This document shows positions 24,088 to 32,979 of a DNA stretch of 64,000 bases, in pieces. This stretch comes from UBA967 sp044375555 (GTDB lineage: Bacteria; Verrucomicrobiota; Verrucomicrobiia; Chthoniobacterales; Terrimicrobiaceae): positions 6,829 to 70,828 of the forward strand of contig JBILML010000011.1 of the NCBI GenBank assembly GCA_044375555.1. The letters are read 5' to 3'. A program made the position numbers and the translations under genes. Below the pieces are notes generated by a model. It made no database searches, had not been told where the DNA came from, and saw nothing but the letters and a program-made list of their open reading frames with translations. Positions within the stretch are counted from its first letter, which is position 1. Every line of letters starts with the position of its first letter.

Positions 24088-25434
24088 ATGATCGATTGTG
24101 GCACCGCCTTGTTCATCCCGGGGCAGGCGTTCCAGATCTTGAAAATTCCGCTCACCGCTTCGATCCTACACATAGCATTCACTGGGTTGCTTTTCGCATC
24201 CACGCCACTCCCGTCCCGTGTGGAAATCCGCTCAACAGATTCCGGTGCCTTCCAACTTCTCCGCAATGGCCAACCCTATTTCATCAATGGCGCCGGCGGC
24301 ACCGGCCATCTGGAGGATCTCGTGAAGGCGGGTGGGAACTCCATCCGCACTTGGGGCATCGAGCAACTCGAGTTGCGGGATGGCGGGAAAAACCTGCTCG
24401 ACCGCGCTTACGAACTAGGACTCTCGGTTTCCGTCGGGCTATGGGTCCAACACGAACGCCACGGATTCAGCTACGACGACCCCACCACCGTCCAAAAACA
24501 GCGCGACGACATCCGCGCCGCGGTCCGCAAATACAAGGACCACCCGGCCGTCCTTGCCTGGGGACTCGGGAACGAAATGGAAGGGCCCACCTCGGACGGC
24601 TCCGATCCGCGTATTTGGAAGGAACTCGAGCAACTCGCCCTCATCATCAAAGAGGAGGATGCAAACCACCCCGTGATGACGGTCATTGCCTCGGCCACCC
24701 CGACAAAGATCAACTGCATCAAGGAGCATTACCCCTCCATCGACATCCTCGGCGTGAATTCCTATGGGGGAGCAATGAATGTCGGGAATGTGCTGCGGTC
24801 CGGGGGCTGGGAAAAACCTTTCTCCCTTACCGAATTCGGACCGCATGGCCACTGGGAGGTTGGCAAGACTGCTTGGGGCGCGCCGATAGAGCCTTCCAGC
24901 AGCGACAAGGCTGTAAACTATCATCTAACGAAGACCAGGGTGGTGGAGGACGGCAAGGGGAAATGCGTGGGCACCTATGTGTTCCTCTGGGGCCAAAAGC
25001 AGGAGGTCACCTCAACCTGGTATGGGATGTTCCTAAAGACCGGCGAGAAACTTCCTACTGTTGATGCCATGACCATGGCATGGACAGGGAAGTGGCCGAA
25101 AAACCGGAGTCCGAAGTTTCTCAGGTTCGACTCGCAATTGGCGAACGCAGTCGTCCCAAGGGGCAAAGAGTTCCATGTTTCAGCGCTTGTGGAAGACCCA
25201 GAGGGAGACGCATTGGATTTCCGATGGGAGGTGCGACCCGAAACTAAGGAGGTGAGTATGGGTGGGGACGCCGAATCCGAGCCTCCAGCCGTGAAGGGGT
25301 GCCTTATTTCCAGCCGGGGAGGGAAGGTCGTGATCCGGACGCCATCAAACCCCGGCGCCTATCGGTTGTTTCTTTTCGTTCGTGATGGCAAGGGCGGTGC
25401 GAGCGCCGATAATCTAGCATTCCAAGTTCGGTGA
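24088..25434 (+). CDS. Clan GH-A glycoside hydrolase with C-terminal Ig-like domain
   Basis: A 448-aa protein if started at ATG 24088, 46 bp after the GH31 stop. An N-terminal hydrophobic segment (about residues 16-38) suggests export. The TIM-barrel shows the GH2/GH72-like pattern: FINGAGGTGHLEDLVKAGGN, the acid/base Glu163 in AWGLGNEMEG, and the nucleophile Glu249 in FSLTEFGPHGHW. The C-terminal ~110 residues (from FLRFDSQLANAVV) form an Ig/cadherin-like beta domain with PEGDALDFRWEV and DGKGGASADN. The family is not certain; similar proteins act on beta-glucans. It is likely transcribed with the GH31 gene. Confidence 0.72.
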   Translation: MIDCGTALFIPGQAFQILKIPLTASILHIAFTGLLFASTPLPSRVEIRSTDSGAFQLLRNGQPYFINGAGGTGHLEDLVKAGGNSIRTWGIEQLELRDGGKNLLDRAYELGLSVSVGLWVQHERHGFSYDDPTTVQKQRDDIRAAVRKYKDHPAVLAWGLGNEMEGPTSDGSDPRIWKELEQLALIIKEEDANHPVMTVIASATPTKINCIKEHYPSIDILGVNSYGGAMNVGNVLRSGGWEKPFSLTEFGPHGHWEVGKTAWGAPIEPSSSDKAVNYHLTKTRVVEDGKGKCVGTYVFLWGQKQEVTSTWYGMFLKTGEKLPTVDAMTMAWTGKWPKNRSPKFLRFDSQLANAVVPRGKEFHVSALVEDPEGDALDFRWEVRPETKEVSMGGDAESEPPAVKGCLISSRGGKVVIRTPSNPGAYRLFLFVRDGKGGASADNLAFQVR

Positions 25435-25491
25435 CACTGCGGATTTTTTTCGTATTTTCCATGCGGTCCGCGAGGTTGGTCGGGCTGGAAT

Positions 25492-26280
25492 CTACTCGAA
25501 ATTTTTATGGTTAGACACATCTGCAGACATTTCCTTGCCCTCCTCGGGTGTGATGAGTCTCACACCGCCATCTAAAAACAGCGCAAGGCCGTTTCCTCCA
25601 CTGGACCCGTAATCGTAGACCATGCTGTGCCATACAGTTTCATATTTGCCATTAACTGGCGGTTTCGTGGATTGGAAGTAAGGCCCTGTCCCGATATCCG
25701 TGCTGGGCGTTCCCGCGACGATGAGCGGCTCTCGTTTTCCACGAACCATCTCTTGGATCGCTCGAACATCCCCGTCCCCTTCATTGATTCGGGCATCCCA
25801 CAAAAAGAAAAATTTGTTGATGGAGTAACTTCCGTGCCCCTCAAGAAAGCCGATTTGGCTCTTCTTGTTTTTGGAGACCTGTAGGGGGCACCACATGACT
25901 TTACTGTAGCCGCCTTTGGTCAGGTTTATGACTTTTTGTTGGTAGTTCTCGCCGAGTGAGCCTTGCTGCGATTCCCAAACGACACGCCGCCAATAGTGGG
26001 TGGTTCCGTCCTCGAGGCCATTGGGATCCTGACCAGCCGGGTAGGAGGCGCGTGGGAGTTTGCCGCTGTGCTCTCCCACGAAGTTCATGACCATCATATG
26101 TATTTGCCGAAGGTTTCCGGTGGATGTGGCCGTTTGCCCGCCCCGTTGCATGCGCCCTACCACCGGAATGGCGATTGCCGCGAGCAGGATGATGATGGCG
26201 ATGACGACTAGGAGTTCAATGAGCGTGAATCCCATTGGCTGAGACGGTTTTTTTTCGGGACAGGTGGATGGAGTTTTCAT
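25492..26280 (-). CDS. Type II secretion-like pseudopilin
   Basis: A 262-aa protein with a class III prepilin signal: short leader ending at Gly17, then FTLIELLVVIAIIILLAAIAIP, the hydrophobic N-terminal helix. The rest is a soluble, variable domain ending in a GGNGLALFLDGGVRLITPEEG motif typical of the prepilin-type proteins (H-X9-DG) expanded in Verrucomicrobiota and Planctomycetota. These are processed by prepilin peptidase. Function of single members is unknown. Its ATG overlaps the TGA of the secreted esterase gene (ATGA), so the two are translationally coupled. Confidence 0.88.
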   Translation of the reverse strand: MKTPSTCPEKKPSQPMGFTLIELLVVIAIIILLAAIAIPVVGRMQRGGQTATSTGNLRQIHMMVMNFVGEHSGKLPRASYPAGQDPNGLEDGTTHYWRRVVWESQQGSLGENYQQKVINLTKGGYSKVMWCPLQVSKNKKSQIGFLEGHGSYSINKFFFLWDARINEGDGDVRAIQEMVRGKREPLIVAGTPSTDIGTGPYFQSTKPPVNGKYETVWHSMVYDYGSSGGNGLALFLDGGVRLITPEEGKEMSADVSNHKNFE

Positions 26281-27089
26281 TTGGAGGATTCGTTTTTTTG
26301 GATAAAGCGAAGCAACTCTGCGAGTCCCGAAGCGGTCATTTCACCATGATTTTTTCCTGGGATTTCGATCAGATCCGTGGCGGAGTGTTCCGCAAGTTTC
26401 ATCATTCGCCACAGCATGGCGTTTTCCTCGTAGCGGCCCCACAATTCCATCTCTCGGTCGCCGGTGACGAGCAACATCGGTGGCGCGTCCCCACGCACAT
26501 GGTAGAGGGGGGCCATTTCATCGACCAGTGGATGCAGGTGCGACATTCCGCGCTCCTTGCGGATCGTGAAGTGAGTGATCGTCTGCCCGCTTAAAGGAAC
26601 GACGCCCCGCAAGCGGTTCGCATCGATCCCTTGAGCCGCGAGGTATTTTTTGTCGAGTGCCAGCATGGCAGCCAGGTAGCCGCCGGCGGAGTGTCCGCTG
26701 AGATAGATTTTTTTGTTGGATCCCCTGTATTGATCGATGTTGTCGAACACCCAAGCGACCGCCGCGGCGGCATCCTCGATATAAACTGGGGACTGGACGG
26801 CGGGATGCAGGCGGTATCCTGGAGCAACCACCACGAGATTCTGGTTTTTTAGCTCGTTAGGAATCGATCTTGTGCCCTCTGTGAAGCCGCCGCCATGAAA
26901 CCAGACAACTACGGGAAGATCGACTCCGCTTTCAGGGACGGAGATGTCCAGTCTGCAGGGTTCGTTTGTCGACTCTTGCTTGTAGGGAATGGCGTCTAGA
27001 TTCCTGTCCCCACCTCGCGCGAAGAAGGTAAAAGCAGGGAGTAAAACAACGGCTATATGAATAGGTAATCTTGGGAGGTTCATAGCCAT
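26277..27089 (-). CDS. Secreted alpha/beta hydrolase (esterase/lipase, HSL-like)
   Basis: A 270-aa protein with a signal peptide (residues 1-26). It has the oxyanion motif WFHGGGF (HGGG, about 65-68), nucleophile Ser134 in GHSAGG, Asp211 in TGDREMEL and His248 in PGKNHGEM, the complete triad of the hormone-sensitive-lipase/carboxylesterase group. It probably removes acyl groups from a plant or fungal polysaccharide. ATG 27089 (MAMNLPRL) is chosen; ATG 27083 is also possible. It is divergent from the LacI gene, with a TTTACGTAAA site in the 130-bp gap, and is coupled to the pseudopilin gene. Confidence 0.85.
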   Translation of the reverse strand: MAMNLPRLPIHIAVVLLPAFTFFARGGDRNLDAIPYKQESTNEPCRLDISVPESGVDLPVVVWFHGGGFTEGTRSIPNELKNQNLVVVAPGYRLHPAVQSPVYIEDAAAAVAWVFDNIDQYRGSNKKIYLSGHSAGGYLAAMLALDKKYLAAQGIDANRLRGVVPLSGQTITHFTIRKERGMSHLHPLVDEMAPLYHVRGDAPPMLLVTGDREMELWGRYEENAMLWRMMKLAEHSATDLIEIPGKNHGEMTASGLAELLRFIQKNESSK

Positions 27090-27146
27090 TTGAAAGAATG
27101 AGCCCGATATAATCGCATCCACGATAGGCGTGAGTCTTGGGTAAAA

Positions 27147-27156
27147 TTTACGTAAA
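27147..27156. promoter_or_regulatory. Candidate LacI-type operator TTTACGTAAA
   Basis: Perfect palindrome in the divergent gap between the esterase (start 27089, minus) and the LacI gene (start 27220, plus). It fits autoregulation and control of the esterase/pseudopilin operon. The other three sites differ at one central base. Confidence 0.65.
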
Positions 27157-27219
27157 GCGCCCGGCGGGTGTTGCTCTTTTGGTTTTTGTCTGATGGATTG
27201 GCATGGATTTCCTCTCTTC

Positions 27220-28317
27220 ATGAAAACGGAAAGCCGCACAAGCCTCCGCGAAATAGCGCAAAAAACTGGACTCAGCCGTATGGCGGTGTCCTTGGCTCTG
27301 CGCGGGAAACCGGGCGTTTCGGAAGCCACTCGAAAAAAGGTTGCCAAGGTGGCTGCCAAACTCGGTTTCTCGCCCGATCCGGAGATTTCAAAACTTCTCT
27401 CAAGGATTGGTCGCCGGACTGGAAAGGGGCCTGTGGGATGCCTGGCCCTGCTTACTTCTGGTGAAAACCACGGAGCTTGGAAAAAGTTGCCCACTGAAAA
27501 AAAATATGTCGAGGGTGCCGAGAGCCGTGCCCTTGAGTATGGCTATCGACTTGAGGAATTTTGGCTGAACGACCCTGCAATGCCTGCGGACCGGCTTGCC
27601 GGGATTCTTTGGAATCGAGGAATCGAAGGCGTTGTAGTGGCTCCGATCCAAGGTCGACTTGTCGCGGATTCACCACGTGTTTTGAACTTCGACTTCAAAA
27701 GGTTTTCGTGTGTCGAGATTAGCGAAACCGTGGAGCAACCCGATCTCGATCGTGCTATACACGATCAATACATCTCCATGCAGCGAAGCCTTAGGGAACT
27801 CGCCCGCCTTGGATATTCCACATGTGGTCTTGTTCTGGAGAGGGCATTGGATTTGCGCGCGAATGGCAAGTGGACTGCAGCGTTCTTGGAGCATCGGTTT
27901 TCATCCCCCGGAAATGCCGGACCTCCACCGCTTGTTCTCGATGACTGGGATCCAAAGTCTTTCAAGCGTTGGTTTACGAGGCATAGACCCGATGCCATTG
28001 TGAGTGTTGACGGGTTCGGCCTAAGGCTTGCGGAGGCTTGTGGTCTATCCATTCCGCATGATGCTGCCTACGCCACCCTGGACCTCGATGGCGAGAAGGA
28101 CGGCCCCAAAAATTTTGCCGGCATTGATCAAAATTCCCGTTTTGTTGGCGCTGGGGCGATCGATGTGCTGGTTGCAGCCATCCAGCGAGGACAAACAGGT
28201 CCTCCGGCTCACCCCATACGCATCGAGGTCGAGGGTGTGTGGGTCGATGGGCCCTCCGCACCTCAATGTAAGAGGATTGATTTACATAAAGTCCGGCGGT
28301 CATTGTCCGTCAGTTGA
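27220..28317 (+). CDS. LacI-family transcriptional regulator
   Basis: A 365-aa regulator. The N-terminal helix-turn-helix and hinge are clear: TSLREIAQKTGLSRMAVSLA, RGKPGVSEATRKKV and AKLGFSPDPEI, in the variant usual for Verrucomicrobiota. The C-terminal part is a periplasmic-binding-like effector domain (from GCLALLTSGENH). It should bind palindromic operators and respond to a sugar, most likely an oligosaccharide released by the neighbouring hydrolases. ATG 27220 opens right before the HTH; the upstream frame has no conserved residues. The last coding bases contain the operator-like site at 28281, in front of the next gene. Confidence 0.92.
   Translation: MKTESRTSLREIAQKTGLSRMAVSLALRGKPGVSEATRKKVAKVAAKLGFSPDPEISKLLSRIGRRTGKGPVGCLALLTSGENHGAWKKLPTEKKYVEGAESRALEYGYRLEEFWLNDPAMPADRLAGILWNRGIEGVVVAPIQGRLVADSPRVLNFDFKRFSCVEISETVEQPDLDRAIHDQYISMQRSLRELARLGYSTCGLVLERALDLRANGKWTAAFLEHRFSSPGNAGPPPLVLDDWDPKSFKRWFTRHRPDAIVSVDGFGLRLAEACGLSIPHDAAYATLDLDGEKDGPKNFAGIDQNSRFVGAGAIDVLVAAIQRGQTGPPAHPIRIEVEGVWVDGPSAPQCKRIDLHKVRRSLSVS
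28281..28290. promoter_or_regulatory. Candidate LacI-type operator TTTACATAAA (GH71/99 operon)
   Basis: Same 10-mer as at 21300 and 32884. It lies inside the 3' end of the LacI gene, 80 bp upstream of the GH71/99 start. The flank CCGGCGG after the site also occurs after the site at 27147. Confidence 0.6.
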
Positions 28318-28369
28318 GTGCTAGGGAGTCTGCACCTGCACATAAACACTCCCTCCCGATTCCGTAACC

Positions 28370-29689
28370 ATGCTACTTAACTCTCAGGCTCCGCTCTTCA
28401 CTCTCTGCTCAATCGTCATGATGGCTGTCGCTGGTTGCGAGCCGGCAACCGTTCCTACCTCGGAACCTTTACCAGCGGATACGGCCGAGGCGGTGTCGCC
28501 TCAGGCCCCCGTCGATGCCGCCGCAGTGCTCAAAGACCTCTCCGCACCAGAAACCAAACAACTCCTGATGCACTACATGCCCTGGTATGAAACGCCACAG
28601 GTGAGACAAAAGTGGGGAGCGCACTGGACCGGCCACAAAAACGAGCATGATCCCTCGAATGTGGATGAAAAGGGCTTGCCCGACATCTGGTCCCATAACC
28701 ACCCGTTGATTGGACTTTATGATTCCACTGATCCGGATGTTTTGGAGTGCCAACTCCTTGAAATGAAACTATCTGGAGTTAACGGTGTCATCGTTGACTG
28801 GTATGGAATAGCCGAAGCCGCTGATTTCCCAGATATTCATCTCGCCTCTCAGGCGATGTTCGACGCCTGTGGAACCCATGGAATGAAATTCGCTGCCTGC
28901 TATGAGGATCGCACGGTGAAGTTGCTGCTGGACTGGGGCAAAATCACGCTGGAGGAAATTCCACGCCATGTCGCGGAAAATTTCCGCTGGCTCGGGGAGA
29001 ATTGGTTCCCCAAGCCACAGTATTTCCAATTTGAGGGGGAGCCTCTCCTTCTGAATTTTGGTCCGATATTTGTGACGGATTCCGATGTGTGGGCTGCGGC
29101 CAAGGCGGATCTCAACCCCGAACCTCGCCTTTTCGGCCTCCATCATCTTTGGCAGGGAGTCGGTATGGATGGAGGATTCAGTTGGGTGCATACCGAACCT
29201 TTCAACGGAGATTCTTCTCCTGATGAAATCATTTGCCGCCTTACTGAAACGCACGCCTATCGGTCCCCCGATCCAAGCAAAGCAATTCCCTCCGCCTATC
29301 CAGGGTTCAATGATATTTATGAAAAATCCCTTCTTTCGCCACTCGACCGCCGCGGCGGTCGAACCATCCGTGAAACGCTCCGTGCCGCCATGGAGGGCCC
29401 GTGGCCATTGATCCAGTTGGTAACTTGGAACGACTACGGGGAAGGCACTGTTATCGAGCCGACCCACGAGGATGGCTACGATGCGCTGGAGGCGATCCAA
29501 GAAGTCCGCCGCAGGGAATTGGGCGAAAAATTTACCTTCACCCCAGAAGACCTTCGCCTTCCAGCGCGTCTTCTCGCACTTCGTAAGGCCAATATTGTTC
29601 CCAAAGCCGATCTCGACCGGATATCCACGCTGTTGGGAAACGGTCGGTGCTCTGAGGCTTCGGCCTTGCTTGATCAGGCCGAAAAATAG
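28370..29689 (+). CDS. GH71/GH99-like glycoside hydrolase lipoprotein
   Basis: A 439-aa protein with a lipoprotein signal (lipobox ending at Cys23, MAVAGC). The catalytic part has the GH71/99 pattern: LLMHYMPWYETP, WSHNHPLIGLYDSTDPDV, VNGVIVDWYGI, and near the end LVTWNDYGEGTVIEPT with the carboxylates. GH71 enzymes are alpha-1,3-glucanases and GH99 enzymes endo-alpha-mannanases; sequence alone does not separate them here. With a GH87-like gene and a GH31 gene in the same group, alpha-1,3-glucan is the more likely substrate. It is followed after 20 bp by a GPH symporter gene. Confidence 0.78.
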   Translation: MLLNSQAPLFTLCSIVMMAVAGCEPATVPTSEPLPADTAEAVSPQAPVDAAAVLKDLSAPETKQLLMHYMPWYETPQVRQKWGAHWTGHKNEHDPSNVDEKGLPDIWSHNHPLIGLYDSTDPDVLECQLLEMKLSGVNGVIVDWYGIAEAADFPDIHLASQAMFDACGTHGMKFAACYEDRTVKLLLDWGKITLEEIPRHVAENFRWLGENWFPKPQYFQFEGEPLLLNFGPIFVTDSDVWAAAKADLNPEPRLFGLHHLWQGVGMDGGFSWVHTEPFNGDSSPDEIICRLTETHAYRSPDPSKAIPSAYPGFNDIYEKSLLSPLDRRGGRTIRETLRAAMEGPWPLIQLVTWNDYGEGTVIEPTHEDGYDALEAIQEVRRRELGEKFTFTPEDLRLPARLLALRKANIVPKADLDRISTLLGNGRCSEASALLDQAEK

Positions 29690-29709
29690 TCGGCCTCCCC
29701 GCTCAGCTG

Positions 29710-31137
29710 ATGTCCCTCCATTCACGCCACGAGACCTCTCCTCAAGACAGGATTCCCGTTGCCCAAAAAATCTTTTACGGCACGGGGCAGATCAGCAACA
29801 TGATCTTGGCCCTGGCGATCACCAACTTGGCGTCTTTTGTTCTAACCGTGGAGCTCGGTGTCAGCGCCTTTCTGGTTGGTCTCGCAACCGGAATCCCCAG
29901 ACTTTTCGATGCGCTCACGGATCCTCCAGTGGGTTACCTCTCCGATAACTGGCGTTCGCGCTGGGGGCGTCGCAAACCCTTCCTTCTTGTTGGCATCATT
30001 TCCGTTGGACTCACCCTCATGCTCATGTGGCAAATGCCACGCGGTTGGAGCGAAATGGCCTACTTCTGGTTCTTCCTCGGGATGTCACTCGTCTATTTTT
30101 TAGCCTACACCTTATACGCTACACCTTTCGTTGCATTAGGATATGAGCTGAGCAGCGACTATCACGAGCGCACGCGACTCATGGGAACGATGAACTTCAT
30201 CGGATCCCTCGCAGCGGTTCCCATGGCGTGGCTCTTTGCCATCACACAATGGGACATTTTTACCGATGGCATCCATGGCGCCCGAGTTTTAGCCGTCATT
30301 CTGGGTGTGCTTGTCATCGCAACAGGACTTGTTCCAGTGATTTTTCTCAAGGATCCAACCGCCCGCCGCTTCCAAAAACGCGAAGGCGCTGGAGAATCCA
30401 AGGCCGGTCTTTCGTTCTTTGACGGACTCAAAAAGACCCTCAAAAATAAAAATTTCCGATACATCTGCTTTGCCACATTCGCCTTCTTTCCCGGGCTTAC
30501 TCTGGTTCAGAACTTCAGTTCCTTCCTCGTCATCTACTATCTTTTTGATGGCAACAAAAGCGCTTCGTCTGTTCTCCTTGGCTGGTCTGGAACGCTTTCA
30601 TCGTTTCTCGGCCTTGCATTCATCCCGCTGGTTACATGGCTAGGAACACATTTCGGCAAGCGCCAAGCATTCATTCTCTGCGCGTCTGCGGCGCTTTTCG
30701 GAACGCTCATCAAATGGTTCTGCTATGAGAAATCCATCCCGTATTTGAATCTCCTTCCTGGCCCGTTCATCGGGCTCGGCTTTTCCGCTTTGTGGGTCCT
30801 CATGGGATCTATGATGGCCGATGTCTGCGACGAAGATGAACTCCACACCCACGAGCGCCGTGAAGGCACCTACAGCTCCGTCTACTGGTGGATCGTCAAG
30901 CTCGGGCTTTCCGCATCGCTAGTTGTCTCTGGTGCCTTGTTGGGGCTCACCGGGTTCGAGGAATCGCTTGGTGCCGCCCAATCGCCCTCCACATTTTTCT
31001 GGATGCGCATTTGCGATATCGTTTTCCCAGCTTTGTTCATAGCTCTTTCTATCTTGTTTATCCGCAAGTTCCCGATCACCGAGGCCCGTGCTTACGAAAT
31101 CAAGCAGCAACTCGCTGCACGAAAACAAACCGTCTGA
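29710..31137 (+). CDS. GPH-family (MelB-like) sugar:cation symporter
   Basis: A 475-aa carrier with 12 predicted helices in the major facilitator fold. Diagnostic for the glycoside-pentoside-hexuronide family are the N-terminal GTGQISNMILAL, IPRLFDALTDPPVGYLSDNW with the MelB-like Asp cluster, SRWGRRKPFLL, and YATPFVALGYELSSDYHERT. It would import oligosaccharides with Na+ or H+. It lies 20 bp after the GH71/99 gene and 55 bp before the GH87-like gene, so all three form an operon: outside cutting, then uptake. Confidence 0.92.
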   Translation: MSLHSRHETSPQDRIPVAQKIFYGTGQISNMILALAITNLASFVLTVELGVSAFLVGLATGIPRLFDALTDPPVGYLSDNWRSRWGRRKPFLLVGIISVGLTLMLMWQMPRGWSEMAYFWFFLGMSLVYFLAYTLYATPFVALGYELSSDYHERTRLMGTMNFIGSLAAVPMAWLFAITQWDIFTDGIHGARVLAVILGVLVIATGLVPVIFLKDPTARRFQKREGAGESKAGLSFFDGLKKTLKNKNFRYICFATFAFFPGLTLVQNFSSFLVIYYLFDGNKSASSVLLGWSGTLSSFLGLAFIPLVTWLGTHFGKRQAFILCASAALFGTLIKWFCYEKSIPYLNLLPGPFIGLGFSALWVLMGSMMADVCDEDELHTHERREGTYSSVYWWIVKLGLSASLVVSGALLGLTGFEESLGAAQSPSTFFWMRICDIVFPALFIALSILFIRKFPITEARAYEIKQQLAARKQTV

Positions 31138-31192
31138 AATTTCTACTGCCGAGCAATCGTGCACCGCTCGCTTCAATCTTTGAGTGTGGGTT

Positions 31193-32854
31193 GTGAAAAA
31201 AACTGCCACCTTGGCCCTTATCGCCGCCCTGTTGCTCTCGTGTGAACGCGATCCTGGTGCCATTTCGGTATCCGGTCCGTTTCCGTGGGAGCGATACGAA
31301 GCGGAGGATTCCCTGACGAATGGAGAGATTCGCGGGCCGTCTCACCGGTATCTCACGCCAGAGTCCGAATCCTCGGGACGCCGCCATGTGCGTCTCGAAA
31401 AAGTCGGCGATCAAGTGGAATTTGCAGCAAGGCGCGAAGCCGATGGCCTGATTTTGCGTTATTGCATTCCGGACTCCCCCCATGGCGGAGGAATCTCCGG
31501 ATCACTGCAGCTTCTAATAAATGGCCGCCCAGTGACGGAGATTCCGCTCAACTCGCGGCACTCCTGGAACTACGGGGATTTTCCCTGGCCGGACGACCCG
31601 CAACTCGGTCGGTCCCATCATTTTTTCGATGAGACCCATGTTCGCATCCCGACTGTGCGCAAGGGGGATTCGCTGGTTTTGCGCAGGGAAAAAAACGATG
31701 CCACGGAGTATGTGCTGGTCGATTTTATCGAATTGGAAACCGTCCCGCCGCCCCTGCCAAAGCCGGCGGGCAGTCTTTCACTTGCGGACTTTGGAGCGGT
31801 TCCGGGCGATGGGATCGATGACTCGTCGGCTTTGCGGAAGCTTTTGGAGGCGGCAATACGCGAGGGGGTGGTGGCTTGGATTCCGGAAGGGGTTTTCGAA
31901 TTGAGCGGGGACAGGATTCCTCTGCCCGGAGTCGAAATTCGCGGCGCGGGAATGTGGCATTCGAGATTTGGAGGCTCCCGCCCCATGTTCGTTGGAACGG
32001 GGCGGACTGTAACTGTTTCGGATATTGGAATCTTCGGCGACACAAATATCCGCAACGACTCCTCCCCTGACAATGCCTTCGATGGAAATTTCGGGGATGG
32101 CTCCGTTTTCCGCAGGCTTTGGATCGAACATTTGAAATGCGGGTTCTGGACCACGGGCGGAACTAAAAACCTGCTGATCGAGCACTGTCGGCTGCGGAAT
32201 CTGATGGCGGACGGGGTGAATTTTTGCAACGGCAGCTCATACTCGACCGTGAGGGAATGCCATGTGAGGAATTGTGGGGACGATGGACTGGCCACCTGGT
32301 CGCCGCGCGAAGGCGGGGAATGGATTCCCGGGATCGGCAACAAATTCCTCGGCAATCTGGTCGAACTCCAGTGGCATGCCAACGGGATCGCCATCTACGG
32401 TGGTGCGGACCACCTCGTGCAGGGCAACACCATCATTGGAACTGTTTTTTCCGGCGGCGGCATCCATGTCGCCTCTTCCTTCAACTGTGTGCCGTATTCG
32501 GGTCCGGTGCACTTGATCGATAATGAAGTCCGCGATGCCGGTGGAGATTGCTACATCGGCCAGCGAGTCGGAGCAGTTTGGGTTCACGCCAAGGACTCCG
32601 ATATCGAAACTCCGATCTTCATCGAGCGCTTGCGCGTCTTCGATCCCCAAGGGCCTTTGCTTAGCATCCATGGTCCAGCTTCATCCCGGAATGTGATTCT
32701 GGAGCGTGCTGAACTCGGAGCAGGTGCCCAGGAAGCCATCCACATTCTTCCGAATGCGCGCGGCGGAATTGCGTTGTCGGAATTGGAAATTCCGGAATCC
32801 GGGTGCGCGATGCTGCTGAACGAAAGCGATGACTTCCGAGTCGAGGAGTTTTGA
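31193..32854 (+). CDS. CBM35 + GH87-like (alpha-1,3-glucanase/mycodextranase) lipoprotein
   Basis: A 553-aa protein. The GTG at 31193 gives a clean lipoprotein signal, KKTATLALIAALLLSCERD (Cys18); an earlier GTG at 31184 adds three codons. Residues about 35-180 form a CBM35/CBM6-like module (RYEAEDSLTNGEI, SSGRRHVRLEKVGDQVEFA, DFIELE). The rest is a right-handed beta-helix beginning LADFGAVPGDGIDDSSALRK, with VEIRGAGMWHS, NCGDDGLATWSP, NGIAIYGGADHLVQGN and GGGIHVASSFNCVP, a series I know from GH87 alpha-1,3-glucanases. It should cut alpha-1,3-glucan at the cell surface. Family assignment is from memory of motifs. Confidence 0.75.
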   Translation: MKKTATLALIAALLLSCERDPGAISVSGPFPWERYEAEDSLTNGEIRGPSHRYLTPESESSGRRHVRLEKVGDQVEFAARREADGLILRYCIPDSPHGGGISGSLQLLINGRPVTEIPLNSRHSWNYGDFPWPDDPQLGRSHHFFDETHVRIPTVRKGDSLVLRREKNDATEYVLVDFIELETVPPPLPKPAGSLSLADFGAVPGDGIDDSSALRKLLEAAIREGVVAWIPEGVFELSGDRIPLPGVEIRGAGMWHSRFGGSRPMFVGTGRTVTVSDIGIFGDTNIRNDSSPDNAFDGNFGDGSVFRRLWIEHLKCGFWTTGGTKNLLIEHCRLRNLMADGVNFCNGSSYSTVRECHVRNCGDDGLATWSPREGGEWIPGIGNKFLGNLVELQWHANGIAIYGGADHLVQGNTIIGTVFSGGGIHVASSFNCVPYSGPVHLIDNEVRDAGGDCYIGQRVGAVWVHAKDSDIETPIFIERLRVFDPQGPLLSIHGPASSRNVILERAELGAGAQEAIHILPNARGGIALSELEIPESGCAMLLNESDDFRVEEF

Positions 32855-32883
32855 TCTCCGCAGCAAGCAGACTCCAGGGCCTA

Positions 32884-32893
32884 TTTACATAAA
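32884..32893. promoter_or_regulatory. Candidate LacI-type operator TTTACATAAA (TPR gene)
   Basis: Third exact copy of the 10-mer, 87 bp upstream of the TPR protein start and 30 bp after the GH87-like stop. The following AAAGTTCC resembles the AAAGTCCG after the 28281 site. Confidence 0.55.
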
Positions 32894-32979
32894 GTTCCAT
32901 AGTCCTCCTCTAACTGCTCATTCGGGTTTGGTGTGCAAGGGTGATGTGCTTGATTAGAGCCCTCGCACTACCCATACAC

